A stretch of DNA of 64,000 nt from Clitopilus passeckerianus (GCA_944990035.1 CALYLX010000054.1:310001-374000), one strand, 5' to 3'. Positions 23,715 to 35,962 are shown, numbered from the stretch's first letter. Translations and numbers: made by a program. Notes: generated from the sequence alone by a model not told the origin.

Positions 23715-25000
23715 CATGTTGATGTGAAAAACTCGGAGCCACCCCGGGTCGGGAACGTGAATCAAAAAGTAGGGAAACGAGAAGGCTCTGGGGGATTGAG
23801 CAACGGGTTGTCCAGAGGGGACTCAAATACGTTCTCCTTGAACTCAACGATGGCACCCTCTACCTGAGAGTTTCCAGAAGCAGAAAGGACGCGAGGATGG
23901 AAAGATATTCGTGTCAGGACGACGGAGAACGAGTCTTGAATAACGTAGCTCCGAGACGTGTCGAGGAGGTATATTTGAGGGCTCAATCCACTTGGAAAGA
24001 TTCCGTGGCCAGCTGATAGCATGGGGATCGGCCGGTCCACGACGTCACAGACTTGGAAAGGCGGCGAGCTGCAGATCACCCTTGTGTCGTCGTCTGCATA
24101 GTGAAAGTCGAGGATGCAGACTCCAGTCTGACTATGTGTTGTCCGGCCATATATCCGTCTGTCATTAACGGTCATTGCGATCCTGAAAGACCTGACCGAG
24201 GGATGATAAGGCGTTGCGACCTGTATTCTGAAAGTCATCTTTCGGAAGAAACGGCGGGGAGTTGAAGAGACTTACCGCCCATTTTGACGCTCTTGGTGGT
24301 GGTCGGTAGGCTTCAGAGGGGTTTGGGATCTGAATACTTAGTTGCCTGGCCATGCTGGCCTGCAGAATAGACAAACAGATCGAGGCTCGAGCCGACTATT
24401 AATATTGGTCCGAAGGGAAACGCTAAGTACTTGCGGGTTCATAAGTCCGATGACGATAATATCGGCCGAGACCTTATACCGCCTACTATAAGGGTCGTTC
24501 ATGCACCAAGAGACGGTTGTTAGCGGTCGCACCTGATCCCAACCCTCGTAATACTCGTGAGCTAGGAATCAAGTCGGGAACAAGATAGCAATTAGGCAGA
24601 GTTTCGAATAAGCAGGATTCCCTGCGGATTTTCAGAACCACATCATGGCATTTAACAAGATAGCAGCCTCGTGATTGTTCCCTGAGTAAATGCATAAGCG
24701 CGCACCGAGATCTGGGGGTTGCTCGTTTGCCAGTTGGTTAAGCTCGTTGTGATGCAAGAATTCGACCCGGACTCCAGAGATAACGGGTTCCGTGCTCCGC
24801 CACGATACGTACGGAACATGGGGAAGCGAGGGCCCAGATTATGCAAAGACACAAATGTTATAGCTGCAGGGCCAGATAGGCGACTTGCAAAGATACAAGG
24901 ATTCTCTCAAGCCGTCCAGCGAAATTGTGAGCGTTTGTTTTGGAAAGAGGCCTGGCCTGGCGTGACAGGATGGTCACACATCGATAAAACAATTCCGCCT
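23715..25000 (-). pseudogene. decayed F-box-associated (beta-rich C-terminal) gene
   Basis: The best-preserved part is an exon at 24238-23762 with SVRSFRIAMTVNDRRIYGR, the motif PIPMLSAGHGIFPSGLSPQ, VLTRISFHPRV and ESPLDNPLLNPPE. It is preceded by a plausible 45-bp intron and the segment SIQIPNPSEAYRPPPRASKW (24374-24275). Further upstream (24852-24486) are frames rich in Leu/Arg with no clean joins. Near 23765 the frame breaks: the tail homologous to FLIQLHDL at 20.9 kb is one base out of register. I infer a degraded gene of a fungal F-box-like family. The exact family is not certain. Confidence 0.45.
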
Positions 25001-25128
25001 TGAGGCTGAGGTTGCCTCTCCTCAACGCCGTCGGCGACGACGAGCATTAGTTCGACATTCCCTGCCAGGAGCTACCTACATACAACGGCAACTAGGGATA
25101 ACCATTTCTTCTTTGCCACGTATACCCC

Positions 25129-26899
25129 ATGATCCACTTCCCAGCAACGCTCAGGCAGTCGAATTCAGGTGCACTTCCCAAACGGACCGACAGTCTCAAT
25201 GCCACCCAGCAGAAGACTCCTGAAAACAAGCTTTTCTTGAAGATTGAGGAGGAGCTTCATGATGCTAGAAGAGTTCACTCGCATGGCCAAGAGGAGGACC
25301 TCAGATTGGCACTCAACATGACGATTGAACGACTATCTGAAGTGGTACGTTTTCGCTGCTCTACTACCATCCAGTTCTCATTTTAACGTTCTTTTTTTCA
25401 TCAGTCATCGATGCTGAGCGAAGCATACAAAGTGCAGGCTGATTTAGAGGCGCAGCTACATATCGCACAGTCGAACCTGAAGCTTGTGATTTCAAACAAC
25501 GAAATGCTCGAAGATGCCTTAAAACGCGAGTCATCTGGCGGAAATACTCGCGATGTTGGCTGGCGTCGTGCTACCAATAGGGGCACCTCTACTACAACAC
25601 ATACCCCCAACGGAAGCGAAGCAGGAAGTCGCAGCTCCGTTGAAGATTCCCCTGCTCCTGAACCCGCAACTCCAAGCACAAGTGCTACTAGCTCGCCTGT
25701 AGTTGCTGCACCTGTTACACCCGCTCAAGAGACCAGTCGGTTCTTCCGATTCCGATTCAACACTGGCTCGTCTTCCAACGCCCCTACGCGGCCTGGTACC
25801 CCACAGCCAGGGAACACGAGCTCACCTCAAGCGAATCACCTAAATTCCCCATCATTACCCAGTCTACCGAGTCAAGCTGTGTTGAAGGAGAAAGAGAAGT
25901 TAGAAGAGGTAGAGAAAGAGCTTGAAAGCGAGAAGAAGGCCAGGAAGGATGCGGAAAAGGCGAAGGAGGAGCTTGAGGCAGAGCTAGAATCTCTCAGTCA
26001 GGCTTTGTTCGAGGAGGTCGGTTTCCTTCATATTTTTCGCAATGTGCAAGTTCTTACACTCCATTCAGGCCAACAAGATGGTTGCAGACGAACGCATCAG
26101 GAGAGCAGATACAGAGGAAGAGCTCAAGGAGGCTCACCTCGAGAAGGAAGCTCTGCGCAGTGCACTGAGGATCCTAGAAAGCGAGAACGAGGTTCTGAAA
26201 GGATCGAGCAGCGCTGAGCTCAGCCCTGTCATGACCTCAAAGGAGCCTTCCCGACCATCCAGATCTTCGTTGTCAATATCGTCATCGGATCTTGAGGAGC
26301 AGGAAGAGCAGGAAGTCGAGGTTGCATTGGCCAGCTCCACCGACCTGAAGACGCCCCTTGCGTACAAGCGGACGTCGTCGCAGATTGCTTTGAAATCCCC
26401 ACCTCAGTCTCCAGAGGCTACACCTGCCACAGCAACTGCGCTAGCTGCTGCTTCATTGTCTCCTCCTTCTCTGCCCGCTGCGACTCCCTCAGGACTCCCT
26501 CATTCGTCACCTGCAGCAGAAGCAACATTCCTACCACAAGATGTCGCATCAAGTTCGTCGTTGCCACTGCACCAACCACTGGCACGGAAGTCCTCGGAGT
26601 TCAAGACGGAAGAAGAAGAGCAGCTGGAGCGAGAAGAGGAAGAAATCCGACAGTCACTCGACGCATTGGACCTGGACGCAGAAGTCCCTCCTGGCTCTGA
26701 CCATGCACCTTCACTTAGTCGGAAGTCCACCCGAGACAGGCCACCTTCGCTCCTCCTGGACAATTATGCGATGATGGGTCTAGGGACCGAGGGGGCCTCC
26801 CCCTGGGCAGATGTACCGTCGATGTCGAAAGCCCAGGCGGCGAAGAAGAGTGGGGATTCGAATTTCGGGGCGCAGAGTATGAGGTTCAATGCTGTTTGA
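25129..26899 (+). CDS. Sec2-domain protein (Rab guanine nucleotide exchange factor)
   Basis: Three exons (25129-25344, 25405-26016, 26069-26899) join in phase to about 552 residues. The diagnostic region is a long parallel coiled coil (KEKEKLEEVEKELESEKKA..EELEAELESLSQALFEE) continued across the second intron as ANKMVADERIRRADTEEELK then HLEKEALRSALRILE. This is the Sec2p/Rabin8 GEF helix that opens the Rab Sec4/Rab8 nucleotide pocket during polarised exocytosis. An N-terminal helical segment (KLFLKIEEELHDARRVHSHG) precedes a Ser/Pro/Thr-rich linker, and the C-terminal third is disordered with acidic EEEEQLEREEEE. The ATG used is the first in frame. The gene appears intact. SEC2 itself is likely but not proven, because fungi can carry additional Sec2-domain proteins. 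Confidence 0.85.
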
Positions 26900-27364
26900 T
26901 TGAACATCTCACTCCTCTCGCCCATGTTCCGCTATTTGGAACGCTTTTGGGGCCAATGCAGGTGGGATGCAGGGTCGGTCGTGGCTGCACTTACGGTCCC
27001 TCAGTGGCAAGCGTTCATGATTGGTGCTATTGCTGGTCGGGCTTCTGTCTCTTCGGAGACCTATACTTATTCTTCTGGCCAGATGTGGTGTTTTATTACT
27101 TGTTGGATGTACCTATACCTAGCAAGTTTGTAATCGCTTTTGTTATCATTATGGGATACTTGGGCTTTCCTGCTACATATTTGCTCGAGGGCTCCGTGAC
27201 AAGCGCCTCCCCGCACGTGCACATGACCGCCATGATTTACAATCGCGCAATCATTTGACCAAAGACTCTCATTTAAACCCATGATGGCAGAAACGGGACG
27301 GCCATCCTTCATCTCCCCCGAGCGCTCAGTAATCCATCCGCTAAGAGCTTGAGTGTTTACCACC

Positions 27365-28843
27365 ATGACTACCGCACCTGGCGACTTTTCCAGCGTTCCT
27401 GTGCTCGACTACTCTCTTCTGCAGAAGCCAGAAACGAAGCCAGTATTCATTGCACAGCTCCGCAATGCTCTGATAAACGTTGGCTTCTTGTACCTCTCGA
27501 ATCTTCCACCATCTCTGGCCGCCCAGATTGGCGCTCTGCAAGGCTACATCCCTCGAGTTTTCGACCTTCCGCAAGAGGAGAAGGAAAGAATCAGGATGAA
27601 GTATTCTCCACACTTCCTTGGATACTCGAAGCTTGGGGCGGAGCTTACGAAAGGGAAGGTCGATAACAGGGAGCAGTTTGACTTCGCTACACCTCATGAG
27701 ACGAGGTGGCGAGATCCGGAGACTGTAGAAGGCCAGAATGGTCCAAATCTCCAGTACTGGAGAATTTGGGGTCCGTCCCAGGTTAGTTTGCCAACAACGT
27801 CTTGAATATAGGCTTTAGCTCATCATCCGCACCAGTGGCCAGAAGAATCCCTCATCCCCGGTTTCAAGGCGACAATGGAGGGCTACCTAGCGCAGGTCCA
27901 GGAGTTGTCCTACAAATTCATCTCCCTCCTCGCGGAGGCGTTCGGCCTTCCTCCCAATGCGCTGGACAGATTCTATGATACCCCAGAGAAGATGCAGCAC
28001 CGTAGCAAGATTGTGAAATACCCGGTTGTCGCTGACCCTGACGCCAGCGACCAAGGTGTTGGCCCACATTACGATGCAGGATTCCTGACTTTCGTAGGTT
28101 TCTCATTGATTCCTCTAGTTCATGCTAGCTGACGAGAATCACTTCAACCAGCTGCTTCAAGCTTCTCCCCATCGAGGTCTACAGGTTCAGAATCTTGCAG
28201 GCGATTGGATTGATGTACCACCGATTCCGGGAACCTTCGTCGTGAATATTGGGAAGGGTATGTCCCTGCGCGATAATATGTCAGCTTAGGAAATATCTGA
28301 ACCTTTTGTGCTCGTAGCTCTGGAATTCGCAACACAAGGGCTAGCTAGAGCCACCTCGCATCGCGTACTCTCTCCAAGACCTCTTCCGGGTGAACCAGCG
28401 ACTCCTCGCTACTCAGTTCCATTCTTCCAGAATATCGGCCTCGATGTGAAGCTCCATGAGAACGTGCTTGACTGTAAGTCTTTTGCGGATTTTTGGTAGT
28501 ACAATCCCATTGACCGAATTTCTGTAGTCCCCCCAGAAATCCTCAAGCTCAAAGAAAGCCGTGGCCAGGTCACCACAACAGAATGTGATTATTCTCCCTT
28601 GTCGCATTTACGTCGAAAGCTGACGGAATTGCAGCCGTGAATTTTACCGAATTCGACCGGGAACCCTCCGGTCAGGTTGGCCTGATAGGGCGAGTCAAGT
28701 AAGCCAAGCCTTTCCAACTCTCCGAGCTCAGAAGCTGATCCGACACCTGCAGGAGCCATCCAGACGTCGCAGAACAGCACTATCCAGATCTGTTCAAGAA
28801 ATATTTCCCAGATGGACTTCCGAGCGCAGGAATCGCATATTAG
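27365..28843 (+). CDS. 2OG-Fe(II) dioxygenase, isopenicillin-N-synthase-like
   Basis: Seven exons (27365-27781, 27812-28093, 28152-28257, 28318-28473, 28528-28584, 28635-28698, 28753-28843) join in phase to 390 residues starting [17 protein letters not shown]. This is the DIOX_N plus 2OG-Fe(II) oxygenase architecture. The iron triad is visible as H225-x-D227 in [11 protein letters not shown] and H283 in [10 protein letters not shown]. The 2-oxoglutarate-binding RxS is R299-Y-S301 (TPRYSVPFF). The tail reads [35 protein letters not shown], typical of fungal members. It probably hydroxylates or desaturates a small molecule in the cytosol. The true substrate is unknown, and classical penicillin synthesis is not implied. 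It lies beside SDR and P450 genes, as in tailoring clusters. Confidence 0.88.
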
Positions 28844-29017
28844 GCTCCTTAAGTGACAGTAGTTGTAGCTGACTTCACGTCCTAAATCTCAAGTGTATGT
28901 ATATATGTAGATTGCAGAAGACGGCGGCTCTGAATATTATGTTCTAATAAAGACAGAGGTACATGGGGACTAATGTCCCCGACTTAGATGTCCACAAAAA
29001 GGTAATGATGGCCTCAG

Positions 29018-30156
29018 TCATTGGTGAAAATCCGTGCTGCAGGTAACCTCCTTCCACTCTTCGGACCTCTTCAAAGTCTCCTCAGCATAACCCTTGACCA
29101 CGTTGTAGCAGTCGCTTCCAAGAGTCAAGACCTCTGGGAATGGCTTCCCCTTAGCAGATCCCTCTCCACGAACAACATCGACGATCACTTCAACACCTTT
29201 CTTGGAATCCCCAGGTTGCTTGCCATTAACCGCTGCAAAACAATTGAGAGATTAGCATCCGAAAACAAAAACGAGGTGTAAGGACCACAAACCATCGAGC
29301 ATGCCGTTGACTTCGTCCATCATCTTCTGGTAGTCGAGGATCCTTGCTAGCTGGGGCGAACGATGGTCAGAGGCCAGGAGGCTGGTTCTGAAGTAGCCGG
29401 GATCGATGCAGATGGAACGGAGGCCCAGGGGAGCAATCTCTGCGTGTAAAGTGGTGGAGAGTCCACGGATGGCATATTTGGTGGAGCAGTAGAGGCCAGC
29501 GTTGGGGATGGAGCTGAATTATCGAAGTTAGCCTTGATTAGAAGAATTAAAATAAATTAACAGTACTCACGCCCAGCCGCCGAGGGAGCCTACAAATACG
29601 ACCGTTCCGGACTTCTTCTCGCGCATGTAGGGGAGGAAGGACCGGGAAATATTGAGGGCACCGAATACGTTGGTGCTGTAAGGAAGGTTCAGTCGGGTAC
29701 GATTCACTTGGTAGAGATCATGATTATCATCTTACTTGAATTGTTCATAGGTTTCTTCAGGAGTATTTTCTTCAATGGCACCGACCAAGATGTAACCTGT
29801 CGTAGAGGAATCAGCAGCTGACCGATAGAGAAAAGGAAGGACCTACCGGCATTATTGACCACAACGTCAATCCTTCCGTGGATGGCTACGGCTTTCTCGG
29901 CAACCTCTTTCAAGTCGTCAAGAGGTGCTGTCACGTCTAGTTCCAGAACATCAGCACCCTGAGCTCTGAGATCCTCCAGCTTGGAGACCGAACGTCCGCG
30001 GGCCGTAGCAATTACTTTGTCACCGCGGTGAAGAGCAGCCAGGACAAGCCCACGGCCGAAGCCAGTCCTATAAACTAGGTGAGAAATTTGCAACAAACAG
30101 CAAGGCAATCAAGCATACGAGGTTCCAGTGATAAACCAGACAAGTTGAGAAGACAT
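29018..30156 (-). CDS. short-chain dehydrogenase/reductase, copy 1
   Basis: Six exons (30156-30119, 30067-29847, 29796-29736, 29675-29571, 29513-29293, 29232-29018) give 286 residues in phase. Classical SDR signatures are present: TGTSTGFG cofactor loop (residues 11-18), DVTAP, NNAG (about 83-86), the catalytic Ser in VFVGSLGG and Y150-C-S-T-K154. The block IDPGYFRTSLL follows. The ATARGRS stretch at the end of the second strand suggests an NADP(H) preference, which is inference. It oxidises or reduces an alcohol or carbonyl of unknown identity. It is convergent with the 2OG dioxygenase and has a decayed paralogue immediately upstream (30801-31925). Confidence 0.9.
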
Positions 30157-30800
30157 AAGGATTTGGTTGGTTTTGAAAGTGTGTTTGGAGGTGAAAATCC
30201 CTGTCAAGTTGGTGGATGGTTCGTCCTAGCCATCCTGGAGCAGCTTAAATACCATTTCGACGTCTTGGCTACGGAAATCCAGCCGTAGTGTCCATGCAAC
30301 ACTTCTGTCGAATCCCTCGGGATGTCTGTTGAACCTGTCCTTCATAGTGCCAACGACGAGCGAGAGTACGTAGTGGGTGGTTGTGTGAGCGGGGGAGGTA
30401 CCGTGGCATGAGCTAATTAAATTTACGTATTTACTTTCTTAGAGTGGCTGATCCCTCCGATTCACAGTGTGCACTGCCACATTGTCGATCCTCCACCTTG
30501 TATTGTGGGCCAAACGCAACATTGTGGTGATTTCAATATGAATCTCTTGTTGTATGAAGGAGCCAACTCACCGCTGAAGGAAGTGTGTGGCAGACTCATT
30601 TAATCGTGGTTAGCGGAAGGCCTACCGATTGAAGAAAGCAGGGCGTAAGCTCCCTAGCCCCAATAGCAACTGTAGGGTTTCGTAATTCGGATCTTCAACT
30701 GCATATGATTTTCGGGGGCAAAGGCCCCAATATAGTGCAAAGAAAATACTGTCATTATATTCAGGTGCAGTTGAGCGATATATGGTAGCCCCTTTCATCC

Positions 30801-31925
30801 TTAAAAGTCAGTGCTGCAGGTAACGTCCTTCCATTCCTCAGACCTCTTCATAATTTCCTCAGCATAGCCTTGACAGTCTTGTAACAGTCGCTTCCAATTG
30901 TCAATACCGTCGGGAACGGTTTCCCCTTGGCAGCGCCCTCGCCACGAACGACGTCGATGATGATTTCGACCCTTCTTGGGATCACCAGGCTGCTTCCCGT
31001 TAACGGCTACAAAATCATAATATCAAAATCATGGAACGAGGTAATTGATCGAGTGACGGCGTACAATTGAGCATGTTGTTGGCTTCGTCCATCATCTTCC
31101 GGTAATCAGGGATCCCCGATACCTGGGGCGAGCGGTGGTCAGAAGCCAACAAGCTGGTCCTGAAGTAGCCGGGATCGATGCAGATAGCACGGAGGCCGAG
31201 AGGTGCAATTTCTTCGTGTAAGTTGGTAGAGATTCCACGAATCGCATACTTCGTCGCACAGTAAATGCCGACGTTTTGAATGGACCTGGTTTGAAGGAAG
31301 AAATCAGTCCATATTTGAGAAGCTGAATGACAAGAATACATACGACCATCCGCCGAGGGAGCCGAAGAAGACGATTGTTCCAGATTTCCTCTCGCGCATG
31401 TAGGGGAGGAAGGCACGGGAAACATTCAAAGGGCCAAATACGTTGGTGCTGCAGGGAACGTTCAGTGAGATATCGGTGCAGTAATAACAGTTCAGGCGTA
31501 CCTGAACTGTTCGTAGGTCTCCTCGGGAGTGTTTTCTTCAATGGCTCCAGTCAACGTATAGCCTGACCCAGAACAGTCAGATGTCTTCCGGTGTCTACGG
31601 GGGAAAGGTCATATCAGCGTTATTCACCACAACATCGACCCTACCATGGATTGCCACGGCTTGCTTTGCAACCTCCTTGATGTCACCAAGAAAAGCCGTA
31701 ACATCTAACTGTAGGACATCAGCACCTTGAGCCTTGAGGTCATCTAGTTTGGAGATGGAGCGACCGCGAGCAGTAGCAATGACTTTATCGCCGCGTTTGA
31801 GAGCAGCCAGGACAAGATCACGGCCGAAACCAGTTCTATGAAGCGCGTCAAACTTTTGAAGGACAATAATAGAGTATACAAGCGTAAGAAGTGCCAGTAA
31901 TGAACCAGACGAGTTGAGAAGACAT
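30801..31925 (-). pseudogene. short-chain dehydrogenase, copy 2 (probably inactive)
   Basis: A tandem paralogue of copy 1 with the same exon pattern. It begins MSSQLVWFITGTS and keeps TGFGRDLVLAALKRG, VVVNNA, Y-C-A-T-K and IDPGYFRTSLL. Three changes set it apart. The donor after NNA reads G|ATATGA instead of G|GTAGGT (31613-31614), so intron 2 has no GT. A 2-nt deletion near 30970 and a 1-nt deletion near 30866 put the roughly 35 residues between them out of frame, after which the original frame returns and ends EEWKDVTCSTDF. A non-canonical donor or exon skipping could keep a product, but loss of function is more likely. Confidence 0.75.
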
Positions 31926-32553
31926 AAGGAGTACGTTGCTCGGAAAAGTGGTTTTTGACGCCAAAATTCAAGCCAATATGGTCGGCTGCTCTTCCAAATC
32001 CTAACCATCGTGGGGTCCATAAATACCACTTCCAGCATCTTCGATATGGAGTTCAAGGTGGTTTTCTCGTAGAAGCTCTGGCGTGTCGAACCTCCTTCGT
32101 TTGCGTCAGAAATGACTGAGAAGACGCACTGTGTGGCGTTCATGTGGTTTGGTTGTGTCACAGATGAAACCAAAATCTATCAGGTAATGGGAATTACGTG
32201 GACACGTAGTTTCCAAATACAGTAACGGCCTTCGGTTCAAGCAAGGACAAATACATAGGCCAGCAGCCGTTTGATGACTCCGATGACTCTAAGCACTTCG
32301 CGATCGGACTCGGACATGGTGTGCCGCCTCTCACTCTCCTGCAAGCCGCTGATACAGACCCATGTACGTGCCGGGGGGTCTGGTTCAGGGCTTTTCTGCA
32401 CCTTTGCAGTTTAATGCCCCTCGTCGGGGCTAGTACTAAATGCTGTGAAATAGAGGAATAACATCATAGCTTCCGTCAGCAATGAATGTCCTATTATGCT
32501 TAGACGGGCCATCCTTAGAAGCAGAGTTGTCGAGTTGTCCCCTCACTTCTAAA

Positions 32554-32560
32554 TGAGTCA
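32554..32560 (+). promoter_or_regulatory. AP-1-type TGAGTCA site, P450 copy 1 promoter
   Basis: TGAGTCA, the consensus bound by fungal AP-1-like bZIP factors, lies 475 bp before the ATG within a conserved block (CTTCTAAATGAGTCAGG). The same block recurs at 40257 and 43621 upstream of copies 3 and 4. Binding is inferred from motif and conservation only. Confidence 0.4.
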
Positions 32561-33028
32561 GGAGTATTGACTAACAACAACGGTCTGTTTGGATCGTGAC
32601 ACCGATCTTTCGAAGCCGACGTATCAGGAGGATACCTCAGCCGAGATGCTCAGAGGAACAGAACAGTTTGCAGAACACCGGTCAGCTTACCTGCCATGGT
32701 CAATGGCTGTGTGCTCCGGTCATGAATTCCCCATACACAAATAAGGCTTTACCCGAGTTTCAAGACCAGTTACAGCCAGGCGATTGGGGCTTCCCTGATG
32801 CTCAAACGGCTGGTATGGACAGAGAGCTCATTTGGAGACATCTGGATGGGCTGCATATGCCGTCCACGATTCGGACCCGTGCACGGCCTGTTACAACCCA
32901 TACATCACATGAGCGGCATTCTACTCTGACTCGGCTGATAGAAGTTTCTTGGGAGCCGACTTACTGAACCGATACACATAAAATCTGCTTCGACCGACCT
33001 GAACTAACCAATAAACCGCATACCTAAC

Positions 33029-35270
33029 ATGTCTACCGTTTCCACAATGGCGAATACCGTACTCGAGCGTGGCATTGACCTTCTCAAGCAGCATCCCCAG
33101 GCTGCTGGTACCATCTCATGTCTCGCTCTGATGGTCTTTGCTCGCCTCCGCCGCAAACGCCCCGCCAATCTTGATCTCCGTGGTCCAAAGTCCACGAGCT
33201 GGATCTTTGGTGTTTCCGTTGACCTTTTCAAAGCAATGAATATAGGCTACATCTACGAATCTTGGTCAAAGCTGTATGGCTCTGCCTATCGGATCCCACT
33301 TGCTTTCGGTGACGAAAGCATCGTTCTCATGGATCCGAAAGCCCTTGCCACCCTCTTTTCGAGAGATACAATCACCTATCAGCAGACAGCGGCTGCTCGA
33401 GAGTTCCTTGAGCGCACCGTGAGGTCTCAGTTTGTCCCAAGGTACTACTTATCTAACTCGAATGTAGTTTGGCAACATGCTCCTAATTGCAGAAGGTGAA
33501 GACCATAAACGGTAAGATACTTGCAGGACTCCAAATCATAATCAAACTTCTCATGGATGGTCAACTTTAGGCAAAGGAGATCTTTGTCGAGTGGGTTCAG
33601 TATTGCTGCAATCCGGAACCTCACGCCTATCTTTCTCGAGTCTGCGTATCATGTACGTTTCTTGGAGTTTCCACTGCGGGATCTCTACTTATCTCTGGCT
33701 AGGTCAAGGATAGCTGGGACAAAATCATCAATTCTAATGATGGAACTTCAGCTACTATTGAAGTTGGACACTGGTTCGTACGCTACTAGTATTCACTTTC
33801 ATCCTCGAATGTTGCGCTTACATTCTCACCTATGAAGGATCAATGCCATCACGTACGATTCGCCGTTGCTTCCAAAGACCTATCCTTGCTCAGGCTATTT
33901 CTTCTCAGGTTTGACGTTATCGGACGTGGAGGCTTCTCTCACGATTTCGGAGCGACACAGGGGAAGCCATCTCTATTGCGAGAACGATTCGATGCGTTCG
34001 ACGGTTTGAAGCTGAATTTTTCTACGATTGCGGCAGTTCTACTCTCAAGGGTCTTTCCCTCCATCAACCTACCGACGGAGAGGACTAGACTGATAGCGGA
34101 GCTCTCCGCCTGTATCAGAGATGTTGCCGTTGATCTCATTGAGAAGGGCAAGGCAGAGAAGGAGTTAGACGTTGATAACGGCCTCAATAAATCGATCTTG
34201 GGCGCCTTGGGTACGTGCTTGATTAGATCTATGGAATATCTCATCTGATTGTGCGATAGTTCGTGCGGAAACGGCAAGCGCAAATATTCACATGGACGTA
34301 GAAGAAATCAAGGCTCAGGTGAGTGCTAGACCGTCACTCCGCTGTTAGTACGTATTTCTCAACGATATTTATTAGGTCGTGAGTATCTTACGTGCAATTC
34401 CGTTGCATTCTCTCATTATTGGTCTATTGTAGATCCTCCTCATGCTGGCTGGCTACCAAACCGTTTCGGGTAAGAGTCCGTTACGCGCAATGAAGGGCAA
34501 TGTACTAAACACTCTGTAGCTGCTATGGTGTGGTGCATTGTTGAACTTGCTCGCAACCCAGAAGTACAACGTAAATTGCGCGAGGAATTGTCTGAGCTCA
34601 CAGACGACGATCCATCTTATGAGCAACTGAGCTCCAGTCTCCCATATCTGGATGCTGTCGTTTACGAAACACTGAGGCTTCATCCTTCGCTACCCGAAAT
34701 CAACCGACAGGTACAGAAATCTTCCTTCTTCGCGTTTGCCTCGCTAACACGGTTGACCAGGCCCAAGTCGACGACGTCTTGCCTCTTTCAACTCCTCTCA
34801 CGAATGCGAAGGGCGAGGCGATCCAGAACCTTCCCGTCCCCGCAGGAGCCAAGATTCGTATCCCTATAGATGCCGTTAACTTGAGCGAGGAATTGTGGGG
34901 AGAGGATAGCCATTCCTTCAACCCTTCGCGATGGATTGACGGCGCCAAGAATCTTAGAGCTGAAGAGGTCTCTGGGTTCCGTCATTTGCTGACCTTCGCC
35001 GACGGACCTCGTACCTGTCTTGGTCGACTCTTCGCCCTGACGGAGTTCAAGGTAATAAATTTGTCCCTTCTCGTTCATGTGATGTGGAAAGTCTAAGTTC
35101 TTCGTTCGTTCTAGGCTGCCCTCTCCGTGCTCGTCCAGAACTACTCTTTCGAACTGCCTCATGGCGTTGACACTAAGATCGCTTTGCATAGAAGATTTAC
35201 CGTTCGCCCGAAGTTGGAAGGAGAAGAGGGTCCCACCTTGCCTATGATTGTGAAGCTGATAAATCGTTGA
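33029..35270 (+). CDS. cytochrome P450 monooxygenase, copy 1
   Basis: ER-anchored heme monooxygenase. About 11 exons encode about 540 residues: an N-terminal anchor near residues 22-40 (SCLALMVFARLRRKR), GPKSTSWIFG, FGNMLLIAEGEDHKR, QRRSLSSGFSIAAIRNLTPI, an I-helix, K-helix ETLRLHPS (ExxR), PSRW and the heme loop FADGPRTCLG with the cysteine ligand. All joins I tested keep phase. The I-helix reads AGYQTVS, where copies 2-4 have AGYETTA, so the usual acidic residue before the conserved threonine is Gln here; this may alter oxygen activation. A 3-nt exon (GTC, 34376-34378) is proposed before the I-helix. The substrate is unknown; the setting suggests specialised metabolism. Confidence 0.9.
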
Positions 35271-35640
35271 GAAAACGTTGTTTGTAGAAGCTAATGACTG
35301 GAGTGGCTGTTAAGCGATCGTTATTCGACTTGAAGTGGAGAAATAAGTTTATTACTTGAGGTTTCTGATCTATAGAAGTATTCTTGAAATAAATTTACTG
35401 GAAGATACTTCCATTCAATGTCTAATCTTGCGGCAACCCAACAAGTCGTGAATGTGTTACCTCTTGGAAAAGGTACTTCATAATGAGCCGCCCATCAACC
35501 GGCGAAAGTAATAGAACAACTCACCTTTAATCGGTTGTCCATGACTGTCTCCTCTGTGTTCCCTCCCAGCCGTTCAATAAGGCTACCTTATTATGCTAGC
35601 ATATATTGTGCAGTCAGCCCGAGGGAAAGATTGCTCGAAT

Positions 35641-35720
35641 ATTCCCGTTGTATAGTGGTTACGGTTAAATGAAAGAGAGGCGATTGCCTTATTTGACTCT
35701 GTTCAATCAAAGTCGGGAGT
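35641..35720 (+). tRNA. tRNA-like sequence, probably degenerate
   Basis: The ends pair as a 7-bp acceptor stem (ATTCCCG with CGGGAGT, one G-T). After two bases comes GTATAGTGGTTA, matching a tRNA D-arm and A-box, and GTTCAATC near the 3' end resembles a T-loop. The anticodon arm cannot be drawn and the length (80 nt) is wrong for a class I tRNA. I read it as a decayed tRNA gene or tRNA-derived repeat. Confidence 0.3.
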
Positions 35721-35962
35721 GCGATCACCAGCCGATCATTAATCAGCGCTTAATCCGCTTTCATTCTTGTCTCTCATGCGAAAAACCGACATTGCTGCCA
35801 GCTCAGTAACTCACGACAACCCATGATGACTTCAAACGGCTGGTATGACTAGAGCGCTCAGTTGCAGGAATATTGGATATTTGCATTGGTTGTATAGACC
35901 CTCCTAGTATCAAGTCTCCTAGTGTTGGGCCTACGATTCGGGGCCGCAAACAGTAACAACCT

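Noticed and set aside
27365..28843. Interpretation of the dioxygenase as a true isopenicillin N synthase
   Set aside because: Only the fold and the iron/2OG residues common to the whole family are present; there is no NRPS (ACV synthetase) nearby, and RxS indicates ordinary 2-oxoglutarate use.
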